The notes beneath the pieces are model-generated. The model made no database searches, was not told the origin of the DNA, and saw only the letters and a list, made by a program, of their open reading frames with translations. The position numbers and the translations under genes were made by a program. From NCBI GenBank assembly GCA_963699835.1, contig CAVOVJ010000004.1:186001-250000 (forward strand): a DNA stretch of 64,000 nucleotides. Reading direction: 5' to 3'. This document shows positions 41,413-50,280 of this stretch, one piece after another; within the stretch, counting starts at the first letter, position 1; every line of letters starts with the position of its first letter. Source of the DNA: BM003 sp963699835 (GTDB lineage Bacteria > Pseudomonadota > Gammaproteobacteria > Steroidobacterales > BM003).

Positions 41413-42414
41413 ATGCGCCCAGACCCCACATGGCATCCCGGCATGAGCCCCGCTCCCCAAGGTCCGCACGCAAATCTCCGGCAACAGTTTTGCGGCGTGG
41501 CATTCTCCTCGCCGATCGTACTCTTGTCCGGATGCGTCGGATTCGGCGAGGAATACACCCGGATCGAGGGTTTCTCCAACCGCGATGTCGGCGCGATAGC
41601 GCTGAAAGGTACGACGCTCGAACCCCGCCTCGGCAATCCGCCACACCGCGTGGCCGAGACGCCCGCCGGCATGCTCAATGCCATCGGCCTGCAGAATCCC
41701 GGCGTGGAGGCGGTGATAAACGGCATTCTGCCGCAGCTGGATTTTTCCGAAACCCGTTTCCTGGCCAACGTCTGCGGGTCAACCATCGAGGACTACGTCG
41801 AGGTGACAAGGCGGTTCGAGGATTCGCCGATCGATGCAATCGAAATCAACATTTCCTGCCCGAATATCAAGGAGGGTGGCGTCGCGTTTGGCAATTACCC
41901 CGAGATGTCCGCGCGGGTCGTCGCTGCCTGCCGCGCGGTCAGCTCGAAACCTCTGATTACAAAACTCTCGCCCAATCAGACTGACATCCAGGAAAACGCG
42001 CGGCGCTGCATCGAGGCCGGCAGCGACGGCCTGGCCGTGATCAACACGGTGATGGGTATGGCGATTGACAGTGAATCCCGGACGCCGGTCATCGGCAACG
42101 TTCAGGGAGGGCTGTCGGGCCCCGCAATAAAACCCATTGCGCTGCTGAAAGTACACCAGGTCTACCAGGTTGCGCGCCCCCATAACGTGCCGATCATCGG
42201 CCAGGGCGGGATCATGAACGCGCGGGATGCGCTGGAATTTCTGATCGCCGGCGCCAGCGCAGTCGGTATCGGCACCGGTCTTTTCTACGACCCGCTGTTA
42301 TGCCCGAAAATCAACAGCGAGATCAGCGCGTATCTGCAACGCAATTCGATGGGGTCGATCAGCGAACTTATCGGTTCGCTACAGCTGCCTGGCGCCGATC
42401 CCGAATGCAGCTGA
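41413..42414 (+). CDS. pyrD: Dihydroorotate dehydrogenase, class 1 (1B-like)
   Basis: 333 residues from ATG 41413, or 323 from ATG 41443; neither has a clear ribosome site. FMN-binding TIM-barrel motifs of class 1 DHODH: SSPIVLLSGCVGFGEEY near the start, GVEAVINGILPQL, the catalytic Cys in INISCPNIKEGG (class 1 uses Cys, class 2 Ser), ITKLSPNQTDI, and GQGGIMNARDALEFLIAGASAVGIGTG. Class 1B normally needs the PyrK electron-transfer subunit, not found here. Most gammaproteobacteria use membrane class 2, so this may be an extra or replacing enzyme. Role: de novo pyrimidine synthesis. Confidence 0.85.
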   Translation: MRPDPTWHPGMSPAPQGPHANLRQQFCGVAFSSPIVLLSGCVGFGEEYTRIEGFSNRDVGAIALKGTTLEPRLGNPPHRVAETPAGMLNAIGLQNPGVEAVINGILPQLDFSETRFLANVCGSTIEDYVEVTRRFEDSPIDAIEINISCPNIKEGGVAFGNYPEMSARVVAACRAVSSKPLITKLSPNQTDIQENARRCIEAGSDGLAVINTVMGMAIDSESRTPVIGNVQGGLSGPAIKPIALLKVHQVYQVARPHNVPIIGQGGIMNARDALEFLIAGASAVGIGTGLFYDPLLCPKINSEISAYLQRNSMGSISELIGSLQLPGADPECS

Positions 42415-42431
42415 CCCGCGCGCGCCCGATT

Positions 42432-43817
42432 CTAGTCGAGGCCCAGCTCACGAATCTTGCGGGTCAGCGTATTGCGGCCCCAGCCCAATAGTTTGGCGGC
42501 CTCCTGGCGACGGCCATGAACGCGTTCCAGCGCGACCCGGATCAGCGTCCGCTCAAGTTGTGGCATGGCTTCTTTCAATAACTCGGTTTTGCCTGCGGTC
42601 AACTCCGCGTCGGCCCATCGTGCGAGCTGGGCCGGCCAGTCTTCATCGGCAGTCTCTCTCTCGCCGCCGTAGCCGCCAAATTCGGACGGAATATCACTGG
42701 CCTGGACCTCTCGGCCGGGCGCCGTCAACGTCAGTCGGCGGCAGGCATTGATTAACTGACGCACGTTGCCCGGCCAGTCGAATTCACACAGCCAGCCGCG
42801 CGCCGTATCGTCCAGCTGCTTTTGGGTTACGCCGATTTCGGCAGCGGCCTGGCGCAGGTAGTGGTCGAGCAACAATGGAATGTCCTCGCGCCGGTCGCGC
42901 AAAGGTGGCATTTCCACGTGGATAACATTGAGACGATGAAAAAGATCCTCGCGAAATTCGCCGCGCTCCACCTTGCGCGGCAGATGCTGATTGGTCGCCG
43001 CAAGAACACGCGTGTCGACGCGAATCGGAACCTGACCGCCCACTCGATAAAACTCGCCTTCGGCCAGCACCCGCAGCAAACGGGTCTGCAGCGCCGGCGA
43101 CATATCGCCGATTTCGTCCAGAAACAGCGTTCCGCCATCGGCCTGCTCGAAGCGGCCGATGCGCCGGCTGTCCGCTCCGGTAAACGCGCCACGCTCATGA
43201 CCGAACAACTCCGATTCGAGCAATTCTGCGGTGATCGCCGAAGTGTTCAGGGCAACGAATGGACGCGCCGCACGCGGGCTGTGCTGGTGCAGCGCACGCG
43301 CGACGAGTTCCTTCCCGGTTCCCGACTCTCCGGTAATCAGCACGGTCATGCTCGACCCGGACAGGCGGCCGATTGCGCGAAACACTTCCTGCATAGCGGG
43401 CGCACGCCCGATCAAACCAGGGAAGCCGCCACTTGCGCCAGACTGCGGAAGCTCATCGTCATTCTGCTCCGCGGCACGGCGAATAAGGTCGACGGCATGG
43501 TCGATGTCGAACGGTTTGGGAAGGTACTCAAACGCACCGCCCTGGTAGGCCGCCACCGCACTATCGAGATCCGAATAGGCGGTAATGACGATCACGGGCA
43601 GCGTCGCGTCTCTGCCATGCAGGCGGTGCAACAGGTCGAGCCCGTCGACACCCGGCATACGTATGTCGGTCACGACCACATCAGGGCGATCTTTCGTTAG
43701 CGCACCGAGTAGACTGGTCGCGTCAGCAAAACAGCGGGTGCCGATGCCCTCGTGGTCGCAGGCCTGTTCCAGCACCCAGCGAATCGATTGGTCGTCGTCG
43801 GCTATCCAGACCTGCAT
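42432..43817 (-). CDS. ntrC: Nitrogen regulatory protein NtrC (NR(I))
   Basis: 461 residues from ATG 43817, preceded by GAGG at 9 bases. Receiver domain with phospho-acceptor near D51 (VVVTDIRMPGVDG), AAA+ central domain with Walker A ITGESGTGKE, the sigma-54-contact loop GAFTGA, Walker B GGTLFLDEIGDM, and a Fis-type HTH at the end (RRQEAAKLLGWGRNTLTRK). Role: phosphorylation-dependent activation of sigma-54 promoters such as the glnA promoter in this window. ntrB lies 21 bp upstream. Nothing unusual. Confidence 0.97.
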   Translation of the reverse strand: MQVWIADDDQSIRWVLEQACDHEGIGTRCFADATSLLGALTKDRPDVVVTDIRMPGVDGLDLLHRLHGRDATLPVIVITAYSDLDSAVAAYQGGAFEYLPKPFDIDHAVDLIRRAAEQNDDELPQSGASGGFPGLIGRAPAMQEVFRAIGRLSGSSMTVLITGESGTGKELVARALHQHSPRAARPFVALNTSAITAELLESELFGHERGAFTGADSRRIGRFEQADGGTLFLDEIGDMSPALQTRLLRVLAEGEFYRVGGQVPIRVDTRVLAATNQHLPRKVERGEFREDLFHRLNVIHVEMPPLRDRREDIPLLLDHYLRQAAAEIGVTQKQLDDTARGWLCEFDWPGNVRQLINACRRLTLTAPGREVQASDIPSEFGGYGGERETADEDWPAQLARWADAELTAGKTELLKEAMPQLERTLIRVALERVHGRRQEAAKLLGWGRNTLTRKIRELGLD

Positions 43818-43838
43818 CGGCTCATTCCTCAAACCCGA

Positions 43839-44917
43839 TCACAGATCGATCGGCAACAGAATTTGAAATACAGTGCGTCCCGGCCGGCTGTCGAATTCGA
43901 TCAGCCCGCCATGGCGATTGACGAGCTCCTGCGCGATTGGCAGACCGAGCCCGCTGCCGCTGTCGCTGTTCGTGACCAGCGGGAAAAAAATATTTTCGCC
44001 CAACTCTGCGGGCACGCCACGACCATCGTCTTCGAATTCAATGCTTGCGACCAGCCGGTGGCGCACTCCTCCGATTGTGAAACTGTTGAGCGCCCGGGTT
44101 CGCATCACCAGGACGCCCTCGCTGCCCATCGCCTGTATCGCGTTTCGGGCGAGATTCAGAAACACCTGAATCAACATGTCCCGGTCCAGTTTCAGACGCG
44201 GCAAGGAAGGGTCGTAGTCGGTCCGGACAGCGATCCCGTCGGGCGACTCCGCCGCAACCAGGCGCAGAACATGCTGCAAAAGTTCATGCACATTGCGCGA
44301 TTCGCGGCGGACCGGTGTTCCCGGCCCCAGCATCGTCGCGAGCAATGCCGTCAGACGATCCGCCTCGCGGATAATTACACGGGTGTATTCGACCAGGGAT
44401 TCCTCGGCCATGCGCCGGGCCAGCAATTGCGCCGCGCCACGAATACCGCCAAGAGGGTTGCGAATCTCGTGCGCAAGCTGACGGATGATCGCGCGCGTGA
44501 CATCATGCTGCACCATCAATGCGTTTTCGCGGTTGATCCGCTCCAGCCGGGTATTGTCCTGGATCTCGAGCATCAGTGGTTCGTCGCTGTCGGCATCCAG
44601 CGCGGTGACATGACAATCCACTGCGCGCGCATCTGTGGGATGTTCGCGCAGGTGAAACATCAGGTTGCGCAGCGTGTACGACTGGCGCGTCGCGCGAACG
44701 CTCGCCAGCACGTGCAACAGTTGCGGCTCGGGTTCGAGAAAATCGCCCAGCAGCTTGCCGAAGGCCGCGTTGAGACTCGCACCCAGCAGGTCCGCGGCTG
44801 CTTCGTTTAGAAACGTGATCCGGTCGCCGCCGTCGAGGACGATGACGGCTTCTGAAAGAGAATCGAGGATTCGCTCCGGGGAGTGCCCCGCCGCAGAGCC
44901 GTTATCTTGCGCGCCAT
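43839..44917 (-). CDS. ntrB: Nitrogen sensor kinase NtrB (NR(II)), with a suspected frameshift at its start
   Basis: PAS domain (ILDSLSEAVIVLDGG and on), H-box RQLAHEIRNPLGGIRGAAQLL, N-box LNLARNAIQAM, G1 DDGRGVP and G2 GSGLGLPIAQ. The frame holding all this has no ATG, GTG or TTG in a plausible place before it. An ATG at 44917 lies one frame off, and adding a base at about 44908 gives MARQDNGSAAGHSPE joined to ILDSL, 359 residues, the usual NtrB length. Role: senses nitrogen status through PII and phosphorylates NtrC. It lies between DUF4124 (upstream) and ntrC. Confidence 0.9.
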
Positions 44918-44938
44918 GGCGCGCCGCGAAAAGTTGTT

Positions 44939-45499
44939 CTAGCCGCCGCCGCGTCGCGGGGTTGGCCGCGGTGGTGTCTGCTGCACGCTCTGGCGCACGA
45001 AGAACGTGACCGGCTCGCTCTGCTGCAACGTCGATCCATCGGAATTCACCACAGTAACAACCGCCGTGTGAGTGCCGCGGTAGACCCCGCCGACCGTAAA
45101 CTGCGTGGCGCGCACCGGTTCCTCGGTAACGCTTTGTCCATCGACCAGCAACTGCACTCTGTGGGTCGGTCGCAATGACGGCGTCATCGCGATACTGACC
45201 GAGAGTTCCGTACCGATATTCCACAACGTCTCGTCCGGTCCCGGGGAGACAACCTCCAGAGTCTCGTACTGAAAGGCCTCTCCCTCCGCAGCGCTCGCGG
45301 CAGCGCTCGTCTCTGACCGTGGGCGGGTGAGTTCCGGCGGCGGTTTGAAACCCTGCGCTGACTGCAATTCGACTCGCTCGGCTCCGGGACGCGGCGTATC
45401 CGAGAAATGTACGACCCCTTTTTCGTCGACCCACCGCCACGCTTCCTGAGCGAATGCGGAAGTCGAAAGAAGCAAAAGACCGACTAGGATGTATTTCAT
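44939..45499 (-). CDS. DUF4124 domain protein
   Basis: 186 residues from ATG 45499 (45511 also possible). A Sec signal (YILVGLLLLSTSAFAQE) is followed by DUF4124 (AWRWVDEKGVVHFSDTPRPGAERVE), a small beta-hairpin domain found in many exported proteobacterial proteins; the rest is an Ig-like region (TVGGVYRGTHTAVVTVVNSDG) and a Pro-rich end. Function unknown. It sits between the glnA terminator and ntrB, and is likely cotranscribed with ntrBC. The same arrangement glnA-DUF4124-ntrBC is common in this part of the gammaproteobacteria. Confidence 0.85.
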   Translation of the reverse strand: MKYILVGLLLLSTSAFAQEAWRWVDEKGVVHFSDTPRPGAERVELQSAQGFKPPPELTRPRSETSAAASAAEGEAFQYETLEVVSPGPDETLWNIGTELSVSIAMTPSLRPTHRVQLLVDGQSVTEEPVRATQFTVGGVYRGTHTAVVTVVNSDGSTLQQSEPVTFFVRQSVQQTPPRPTPRRGGG

Positions 45500-45529
45500 G
45501 GCTCTGAGCATACCGCGAGCTTAGCAGCG

Positions 45530-45564
45530 AAACAAAAGCGGCGCCCGGAATTTTCCGGGCGCCG
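45530..45564 (-). terminator. Rho-independent terminator of glnA
   Basis: The minus strand forms CGGCGCCCGG / CCGGGCGCCG (10-bp stem, 6-base AAAATT loop; plus 45539-45548 with 45555-45564), followed by CTTTTGTTT. It begins about 35 bases after the glnA stop and separates glnA from DUF4124-ntrBC. Confidence 0.9.
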
Positions 45565-45598
45565 TTTACATAACGTCGAAGATTCGCGGAAAAATGCA

Positions 45599-47008
45599 TC
45601 AGAGGCTGTAATACATCTCGAATTCGACCGGATGGGTCGTCATTCTCAGCCTCGTCACTTCCCCCATTTTCAGCGCGATATAGCCGTCGATGAGATCGTC
45701 GGAAAAGACGCCTCCGGCCTTCAGGAAGTCGCGACCCTTATCGAGCGCCTCGAGCGCCTGATCGAGCGAATGGCAAACGGTCGGAATGCCTTTGGCTTCT
45801 TCCGGCTCGAGATCGTACAAATCCTTGTCGAGCGGGTCACCCGGATGGATCTTGTTCTGAATTCCGTCGAGCCCTGCCAGCAGCATGGCGCTAAATGCGA
45901 AATACGGGTTCGCCGTCGAATCCGGGAAGCGAATTTCGATACGTCGCGCTTTCGGGTTTGCGATGTACGGAATGCGAACCGAGGCCGAACGATTGCGAGC
46001 CGAATAGGCCAGCATCACCGGCGCCTCGAATCCTGGTACCAGGCGTTTGTAGCTGTTGGTAGTCGGGTTGGTAAAAGCATTTAGTACTTTTGCATGCTTG
46101 ATGATCCCGCCAATATAAAACAGAGCCTCTTCCGACAGGCCGCCGTAACCGTCACCGCTGAAAATGTTCTTGCCATCTTTGGCGAGCGACTGGTGGACAT
46201 GCATCCCGTTACCGTTATCACCGACAACCGGTTTCGGCATGAATGTCGCGGTCTTGCCGAAACCGTGCGCTACGTTTTGCACGACGTATTTCAATGTCTG
46301 GACTTCATCGGCCTTGACCACGAGCGAGTTGAACGCCACGCCAATTTCACATTGGCCGGCAGTGGCGACCTCGTGATGATGAACCTCGGTCTCGATGCCC
46401 ATTTCCTCGAGCGCGAGACACATGGCCGAGCGCACATCGTGCAAAGAGTCCACCGGCGGAACCGGAAAGTAGCCGCCTTTCACACCCGGGCGGTGACCGA
46501 AGTTGCCGTCGGGATAGACTTTTTTGGAATTCCAGCCGGCTTCCGCCGAATCGATCTCGTAATGCGCGCCACTCATCTCGGAGCCGAAACGAACGTCGTC
46601 AAATACGAAAAATTCGTTCTCCGGACCGAAATACGCGGTGTCGGCTATGCCGGTTGACTTCAGATAGGCCTCGGCACGTTTGCCAAGCGATCGCGGATCG
46701 CGAACATAACCCTGCATCGTGGAAGGCTCAATGACGTCACAGCGGATGTTGACCGTGGTGTCTTCGGCGAACGGATCGAGCACCGTGCTGACCGCGTCGG
46801 GCATCAGGATCATGTCGGACTCCTGGATGCCCTTCCATCCGGCGATTGAGGAGCCATCGAACATTTTTCCGTCCTCGAAGACGTCGTCGTCAATCGTGTG
46901 CGCGGGCACGGTCACGTGCTGCTCCTTGCCCTTGGTGTCCGTGAAACGGAAATCCACGAATTTGACGTCCTTTTCCTTTAACAAGCTGATTACTTCAGCG
47001 GGATTCAT
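45599..47008 (-). CDS. glnA: Glutamine synthetase type I
   Basis: 469 residues from ATG 47008 (GGAGGAGC upstream at 6 bases). Complete GS-I: MFDGSSIAGWKGI, ENEFFVFDD, GNGMHVHQSLAKDG with metal ligands, NSYKRLVPGFEAP and the adenylylation loop with the target Tyr in DKDLYDLEPEE, so control by GlnE is expected. Role: ATP-dependent amide formation, the entry of ammonium into metabolism. A sigma-54 promoter with NtrC sites lies upstream and a terminator follows the gene. Confidence 0.99.
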   Translation of the reverse strand: MNPAEVISLLKEKDVKFVDFRFTDTKGKEQHVTVPAHTIDDDVFEDGKMFDGSSIAGWKGIQESDMILMPDAVSTVLDPFAEDTTVNIRCDVIEPSTMQGYVRDPRSLGKRAEAYLKSTGIADTAYFGPENEFFVFDDVRFGSEMSGAHYEIDSAEAGWNSKKVYPDGNFGHRPGVKGGYFPVPPVDSLHDVRSAMCLALEEMGIETEVHHHEVATAGQCEIGVAFNSLVVKADEVQTLKYVVQNVAHGFGKTATFMPKPVVGDNGNGMHVHQSLAKDGKNIFSGDGYGGLSEEALFYIGGIIKHAKVLNAFTNPTTNSYKRLVPGFEAPVMLAYSARNRSASVRIPYIANPKARRIEIRFPDSTANPYFAFSAMLLAGLDGIQNKIHPGDPLDKDLYDLEPEEAKGIPTVCHSLDQALEALDKGRDFLKAGGVFSDDLIDGYIALKMGEVTRLRMTTHPVEFEMYYSL

Positions 47009-47088
47009 CGAAGCTCCTCCAGTCAAATGGCTTTGGTGCGAAATCTGTTGTGGGCGGCAGACCGCCCCAACATCGGGTCCTATCAAGG

Positions 47089-47104
47089 TGCAGGTTTCGT
47101 GCCA
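47089..47104 (-). promoter_or_regulatory. Sigma-54 promoter of glnA
   Basis: The minus strand reads TGGCACGAAACCTGCA (47104 down to 47089), one change from the TGGCACG-N4-TTGCA consensus with exact GG/GC spacing. It lies about 80 bases before the glnA ATG. The NtrC genes next door make this the natural target. Confidence 0.85.
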
Positions 47105-47136
47105 GCTTTGCTGCACTGCAAAAACAGCAGCTTAGC

Positions 47137-47151
47137 GCACTATTTCGGCGC
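47137..47151. promoter_or_regulatory. NtrC-binding-site-like palindrome (proximal)
   Basis: GCACTATTTCGGCGC: GCAC-N7-GCGC, one base from the GCAC-N7-GTGC NtrC dyad and close to the Escherichia coli glnA site GCACTATATTGGTGC. It is about 40 bases upstream of the sigma-54 element. Confidence 0.6.
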
Positions 47152-47198
47152 AGTCCAAAAATTGACGCCCTAATAGTGTGCGTCTTTTTGCGAAAGAC

Positions 47199-47213
47199 GC
47201 ACCATCACCGTGC
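47199..47213. promoter_or_regulatory. NtrC-binding-site-like palindrome (distal)
   Basis: GCACCATCACCGTGC, a perfect GCAC-N7-GTGC dyad, about 95-110 bases upstream of the sigma-54 element, in the usual enhancer range. A perfect 8-bp hairpin (GCGTCTTT/AAAGACGC, 47180-47200) overlaps its left arm. Confidence 0.65.
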
Positions 47214-47240
47214 AATGCTGCAGCGCAAGCAGTCTGTAGC

Positions 47241-47246
47241 TATACT
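47241..47246 (+). promoter_or_regulatory. Putative -10 of the glyQ promoter
   Basis: TATACT in the context TAGC-TATACT-TGCGCG, 30 bases before the glyQ GTG. Weak -35. Same recurrent motif as the minus-strand promoters at 20208 and 21664. Confidence 0.5.
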
Positions 47247-47275
47247 TGCGCGCTGCTTCGCACAGGAGCCGAGAC

Positions 47276-47278
47276 GTG
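47276..47278 (+). promoter_or_regulatory. glyQ start codon (GTG) with ribosome site
   Basis: GTG 47276 has AGGAGC at 47264-47269. It gives MGSPLTFQDLIF, the family start, and fixes the glyQ N-terminus against an upstream TTG at 47246. Confidence 0.6.
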
Positions 47279-48190
47279 GGTTCTCCGCTGACATTTCAGG
47301 ATTTGATCTTCGCCCTGCAACGCTACTGGGCTGACCAGGGTTGTGTCATTCTGCAACCCTACGATATGGAAATGGGCGCCGGGACATTTCATCCCGCGAC
47401 GTTTCTGCGCGCGATCGGGCCGGAGCCCTGGAGCGCCGCCTATGTGCAGCCCAGCCGTCGCCCCACCGATGGCCGTTACGGCGACAATCCATTCCGGCTG
47501 CAGCACTACTATCAGTTTCAGGTCATTATCAAACCGTCACCGCTCGATATTCAGGATCTCTACCTCAGATCGCTGCTGGCGGTCGGCATCGACCCGCTGA
47601 TTCACGATATTCGCTTCGTCGAGGACAACTGGGAGTCACCGACGCTCGGCGCATGGGGGCTCGGCTGGGAAGTGTGGTGCAACGGCATGGAAGTCACCCA
47701 GTTCACCTATTTTCAGCAGGTGGGAGGTCTCGACTGCCGCCCGGTCAGCGGTGAAATCACCTACGGTCTCGAGCGCATCGCGATGTATCTGCAGGGCGTC
47801 GAAAGCGTATTCGATCTGGTGTGGACGGACGGCGCGCAGGGAAGCGTCACGTACGGCGACGTGTATCACCAGAACGAAGTGGAGATGTCGGCCTACAATT
47901 TCGAACATGCCAACGTGGACGCGCTGTTCCGCCGGTTCGACCATTGTGAAACGGCCTGCGCCAGCCTGCTGGATGCGGGTCTGCCGCTGCCGGCCTATGA
48001 ACGGGTGCTGGAAGCCTCGCATGCATTCAACCTGCTAGACGCGCGTCACGCGATCTCCGTTACCGAGCGCCAGCGTTTTATTTTGAGAGTTCGTAACCTT
48101 GCCCGCGCCGTCGCCCAGAATTACTACGAGCGGCGCGAAGCGCTGGGTTTCCCGATGCTTGGCCGCAAAGTGGTGGCTGCAAATGGCTGA
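47276..48190 (+). CDS. glyQ: Glycine-tRNA ligase alpha subunit
   Basis: 304 residues from GTG 47276. Family features: TFQDLIFALQRYWADQGCVI, the DMEMGAGTFHP ATP-site loop, YVQPSRRPTDGRYGDNP, RFVEDNWESPTLGAWGLGWEVW, and GLERIAMYLQGVESVFDLVW. Role: catalytic core of the heterotetrameric class II glycyl-tRNA synthetase. glyS starts inside its end (8-bp overlap). Confidence 0.97.
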   Translation: MGSPLTFQDLIFALQRYWADQGCVILQPYDMEMGAGTFHPATFLRAIGPEPWSAAYVQPSRRPTDGRYGDNPFRLQHYYQFQVIIKPSPLDIQDLYLRSLLAVGIDPLIHDIRFVEDNWESPTLGAWGLGWEVWCNGMEVTQFTYFQQVGGLDCRPVSGEITYGLERIAMYLQGVESVFDLVWTDGAQGSVTYGDVYHQNEVEMSAYNFEHANVDALFRRFDHCETACASLLDAGLPLPAYERVLEASHAFNLLDARHAISVTERQRFILRVRNLARAVAQNYYERREALGFPMLGRKVVAANG

Positions 48191-50270
48191 TTATCGCGAT
48201 TTTCTGGTTGAAGTCGGTACGGAAGAACTGCCGCCCAAAGATCTGAAACGGCTGTCCGCGGCATTCGCGGAGTTGCTGGTCGCGGAAGCGGCGCGCTCCG
48301 GGCTCGAACATGGTGCGGTGTTCTCGTTCGCCACACCGCGCCGTCTGGCGGTCAGAATCGACGCGTTGGCAACCGGGCAACCGGCACGAAAACTCGAACT
48401 GCGTGGTCCGCCGGTCAAAATTGCGTTCGACGCAGACGGCAATCCTACCCGCGCGGCCCTGGCGTTTGCCGACAAATGCGGTGTCGACGTAGGCGAACTT
48501 GGAAGAACCGGCGGCGCCAAAGGCGAATGGTTGTGCTACGAAGGTGAAGAACCCGGGCTTGCCAGTGCCGAGCTGATGCCCGAGCTGGTCGCGCGCAGCC
48601 TCGCCCAGCTACCGGTTGCGCGGCGCATGCGCTGGGGTAGCGGTGAGGCCGAGTTCGTGCGCCCCGTGCACTGGCTGGTCATGCTCATTGGCAAAGAGGT
48701 GCTGGCTACGACGCAATTTGGCGTCGAGGCCGGACGCACGACATTCGGCCATCGCTTTCATGCTCCTGGCTCGATAACACTGGCTCAGGCGGCCGATTAT
48801 CCCGCCGCGCTGGCCGACAAGGGTTTCGTCGTCCCCGACTTCGCGCAACGCCGCAACCGCATCGAAACAGAAGCCACCGCTGCCGCCCGCGGAGCGGGAG
48901 GCAGCGCGCATCTTGAGCCCGCGTTACTCGATGAGGTTACTGCGCTGGTGGAATGGCCGGTGGCACTGGTCGGCCGTTTCGATGCGGATTTTCTGCAGCT
49001 GCCGCGCGAGGTGCTGATCGCGACCTTGCAAAATCACCAGCGTTATTTCCCGGTTCTCGCTCGGGATGGGCAGTTGCAACCCGCTTTCGTGGCCATCAGC
49101 AATCTCGAAAGCAGCGCACCCGAGCGGGTTCGTGCCGGTAACGAAAGGGTGATTCGCCCGCGACTCGCCGATGCCCGGTTTTTCTGGGACACGGACCGAA
49201 AGAAAAGGTTGGCCGAACGGGTGGATGCACTCAAGGGTATCGTGTTCCAGGCGAAGCTCGGAACGGTCCACGACAAAAGCCAGCGTGTGGCGGTCCTTGC
49301 GGCCGAGGTGGCAACCACAACTCAGGCGGACGCCGAACATGTGGCGCGAGCCGCGCTGCTCGCAAAATGCGATCTCGTTACCGCGATGGTCGGAGAATTC
49401 CCGGAGCTGCAGGGCGTCATGGGGCGCTACTACGCGGCTCACGACAGAGAGCCGGAAGAGGTTGCGGTGGCACTCGAGGAACATTACCTGCCCAGGTTCG
49501 CCGGCGACCGGCTGCCAGCGGGTCCGGTCGGGCAGGCGCTGGCGGTGGCAGACAAGCTCGACACGCTCTGCGGAATATTTGCGATCGGCAAACGACCGAC
49601 CGGGACACGCGATCCATTCGGGCTGCGGCGCGCGGCAGTCGGGCTGTTGCGCATCCTGATCGAGGACAAACTGGATCTGCCGTTTCGCGACCTGATCGAG
49701 GTAGCAGTGCATCTGCAGCCGGTAAACACGGTCGGTGAATCACTGGCAGGGGAAGTCTACGACTACACGATGGAGCGCCTGCGCGCTTATTACGGCGATA
49801 CCGGCATACTCGAAGCCCATCCCGAGGTATTTGATGCCGTCCTGTTGCGCAAACCGGCCTCTCCGCTGGATTTCGATCGCCGCCTCGCTGCGGTCATTCA
49901 TTTCATGACGCTGGAACAGTCTCAGACTCTCGCGGCGGCGAACAAACGGGTCGCAAACATCCTGCGCAAGGCTGAAGATGAGGTGCTTCCTGCACAACCC
50001 GACCCCGCGATGTTCGTGAGTGCCGAGGAACGCCATCTGTATGACGAACTGGTTGCAGCAGAGACGGTTGTGGAGCCGCTTTTTGCAACCCGCAGCTACA
50101 CGGACGCGCTCAGCCACCTGGCCCGGCTGCGAACGCCGATCGATGCGTTTTTCGATGCAGTCATGGTAATGACCGAGGACACGGCGCAGCGGCGCAACCG
50201 GCTGGCTTTGCTGGCCCGTATGCGCGAGTCTTTTTTGCGCGTGGCCGATCTCTCGGTGATCAACGCCTGA
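48183..50270 (+). CDS. glyS: Glycine-tRNA ligase beta subunit
   Basis: 695 residues from ATG 48183, overlapping glyQ. Family motifs: DFLVEVGTEELPPK, VRPVHWLVMLIG, FLQLPREVLIATLQNHQRYFPV, RFFWDTDRKKRL, the HD-like FPELQGVMGRYYA part, and the anticodon-arm-binding C-terminus with AEERHLYDEL. Role: tRNA-binding beta subunit of glycyl-tRNA synthetase. gmhB follows within 10 bases. Confidence 0.97.
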   Translation: MADYRDFLVEVGTEELPPKDLKRLSAAFAELLVAEAARSGLEHGAVFSFATPRRLAVRIDALATGQPARKLELRGPPVKIAFDADGNPTRAALAFADKCGVDVGELGRTGGAKGEWLCYEGEEPGLASAELMPELVARSLAQLPVARRMRWGSGEAEFVRPVHWLVMLIGKEVLATTQFGVEAGRTTFGHRFHAPGSITLAQAADYPAALADKGFVVPDFAQRRNRIETEATAAARGAGGSAHLEPALLDEVTALVEWPVALVGRFDADFLQLPREVLIATLQNHQRYFPVLARDGQLQPAFVAISNLESSAPERVRAGNERVIRPRLADARFFWDTDRKKRLAERVDALKGIVFQAKLGTVHDKSQRVAVLAAEVATTTQADAEHVARAALLAKCDLVTAMVGEFPELQGVMGRYYAAHDREPEEVAVALEEHYLPRFAGDRLPAGPVGQALAVADKLDTLCGIFAIGKRPTGTRDPFGLRRAAVGLLRILIEDKLDLPFRDLIEVAVHLQPVNTVGESLAGEVYDYTMERLRAYYGDTGILEAHPEVFDAVLLRKPASPLDFDRRLAAVIHFMTLEQSQTLAAANKRVANILRKAEDEVLPAQPDPAMFVSAEERHLYDELVAAETVVEPLFATRSYTDALSHLARLRTPIDAFFDAVMVMTEDTAQRRNRLALLARMRESFLRVADLSVINA

Positions 50271-50280
50271 GGCTACTGCG

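Noticed and set aside
42911..42926. parS-like core TTTCCACGTGGATAAC in ntrC
   Set aside because: Four mismatches to the 16-base parS; the sequence encodes the conserved IHVEMPPLR stretch of NtrC.
47180..47200. Hairpin GCGTCTTT/AAAGACGC as a terminator
   Set aside because: It lies in a divergent promoter region upstream of both genes, so a regulatory role is more likely.
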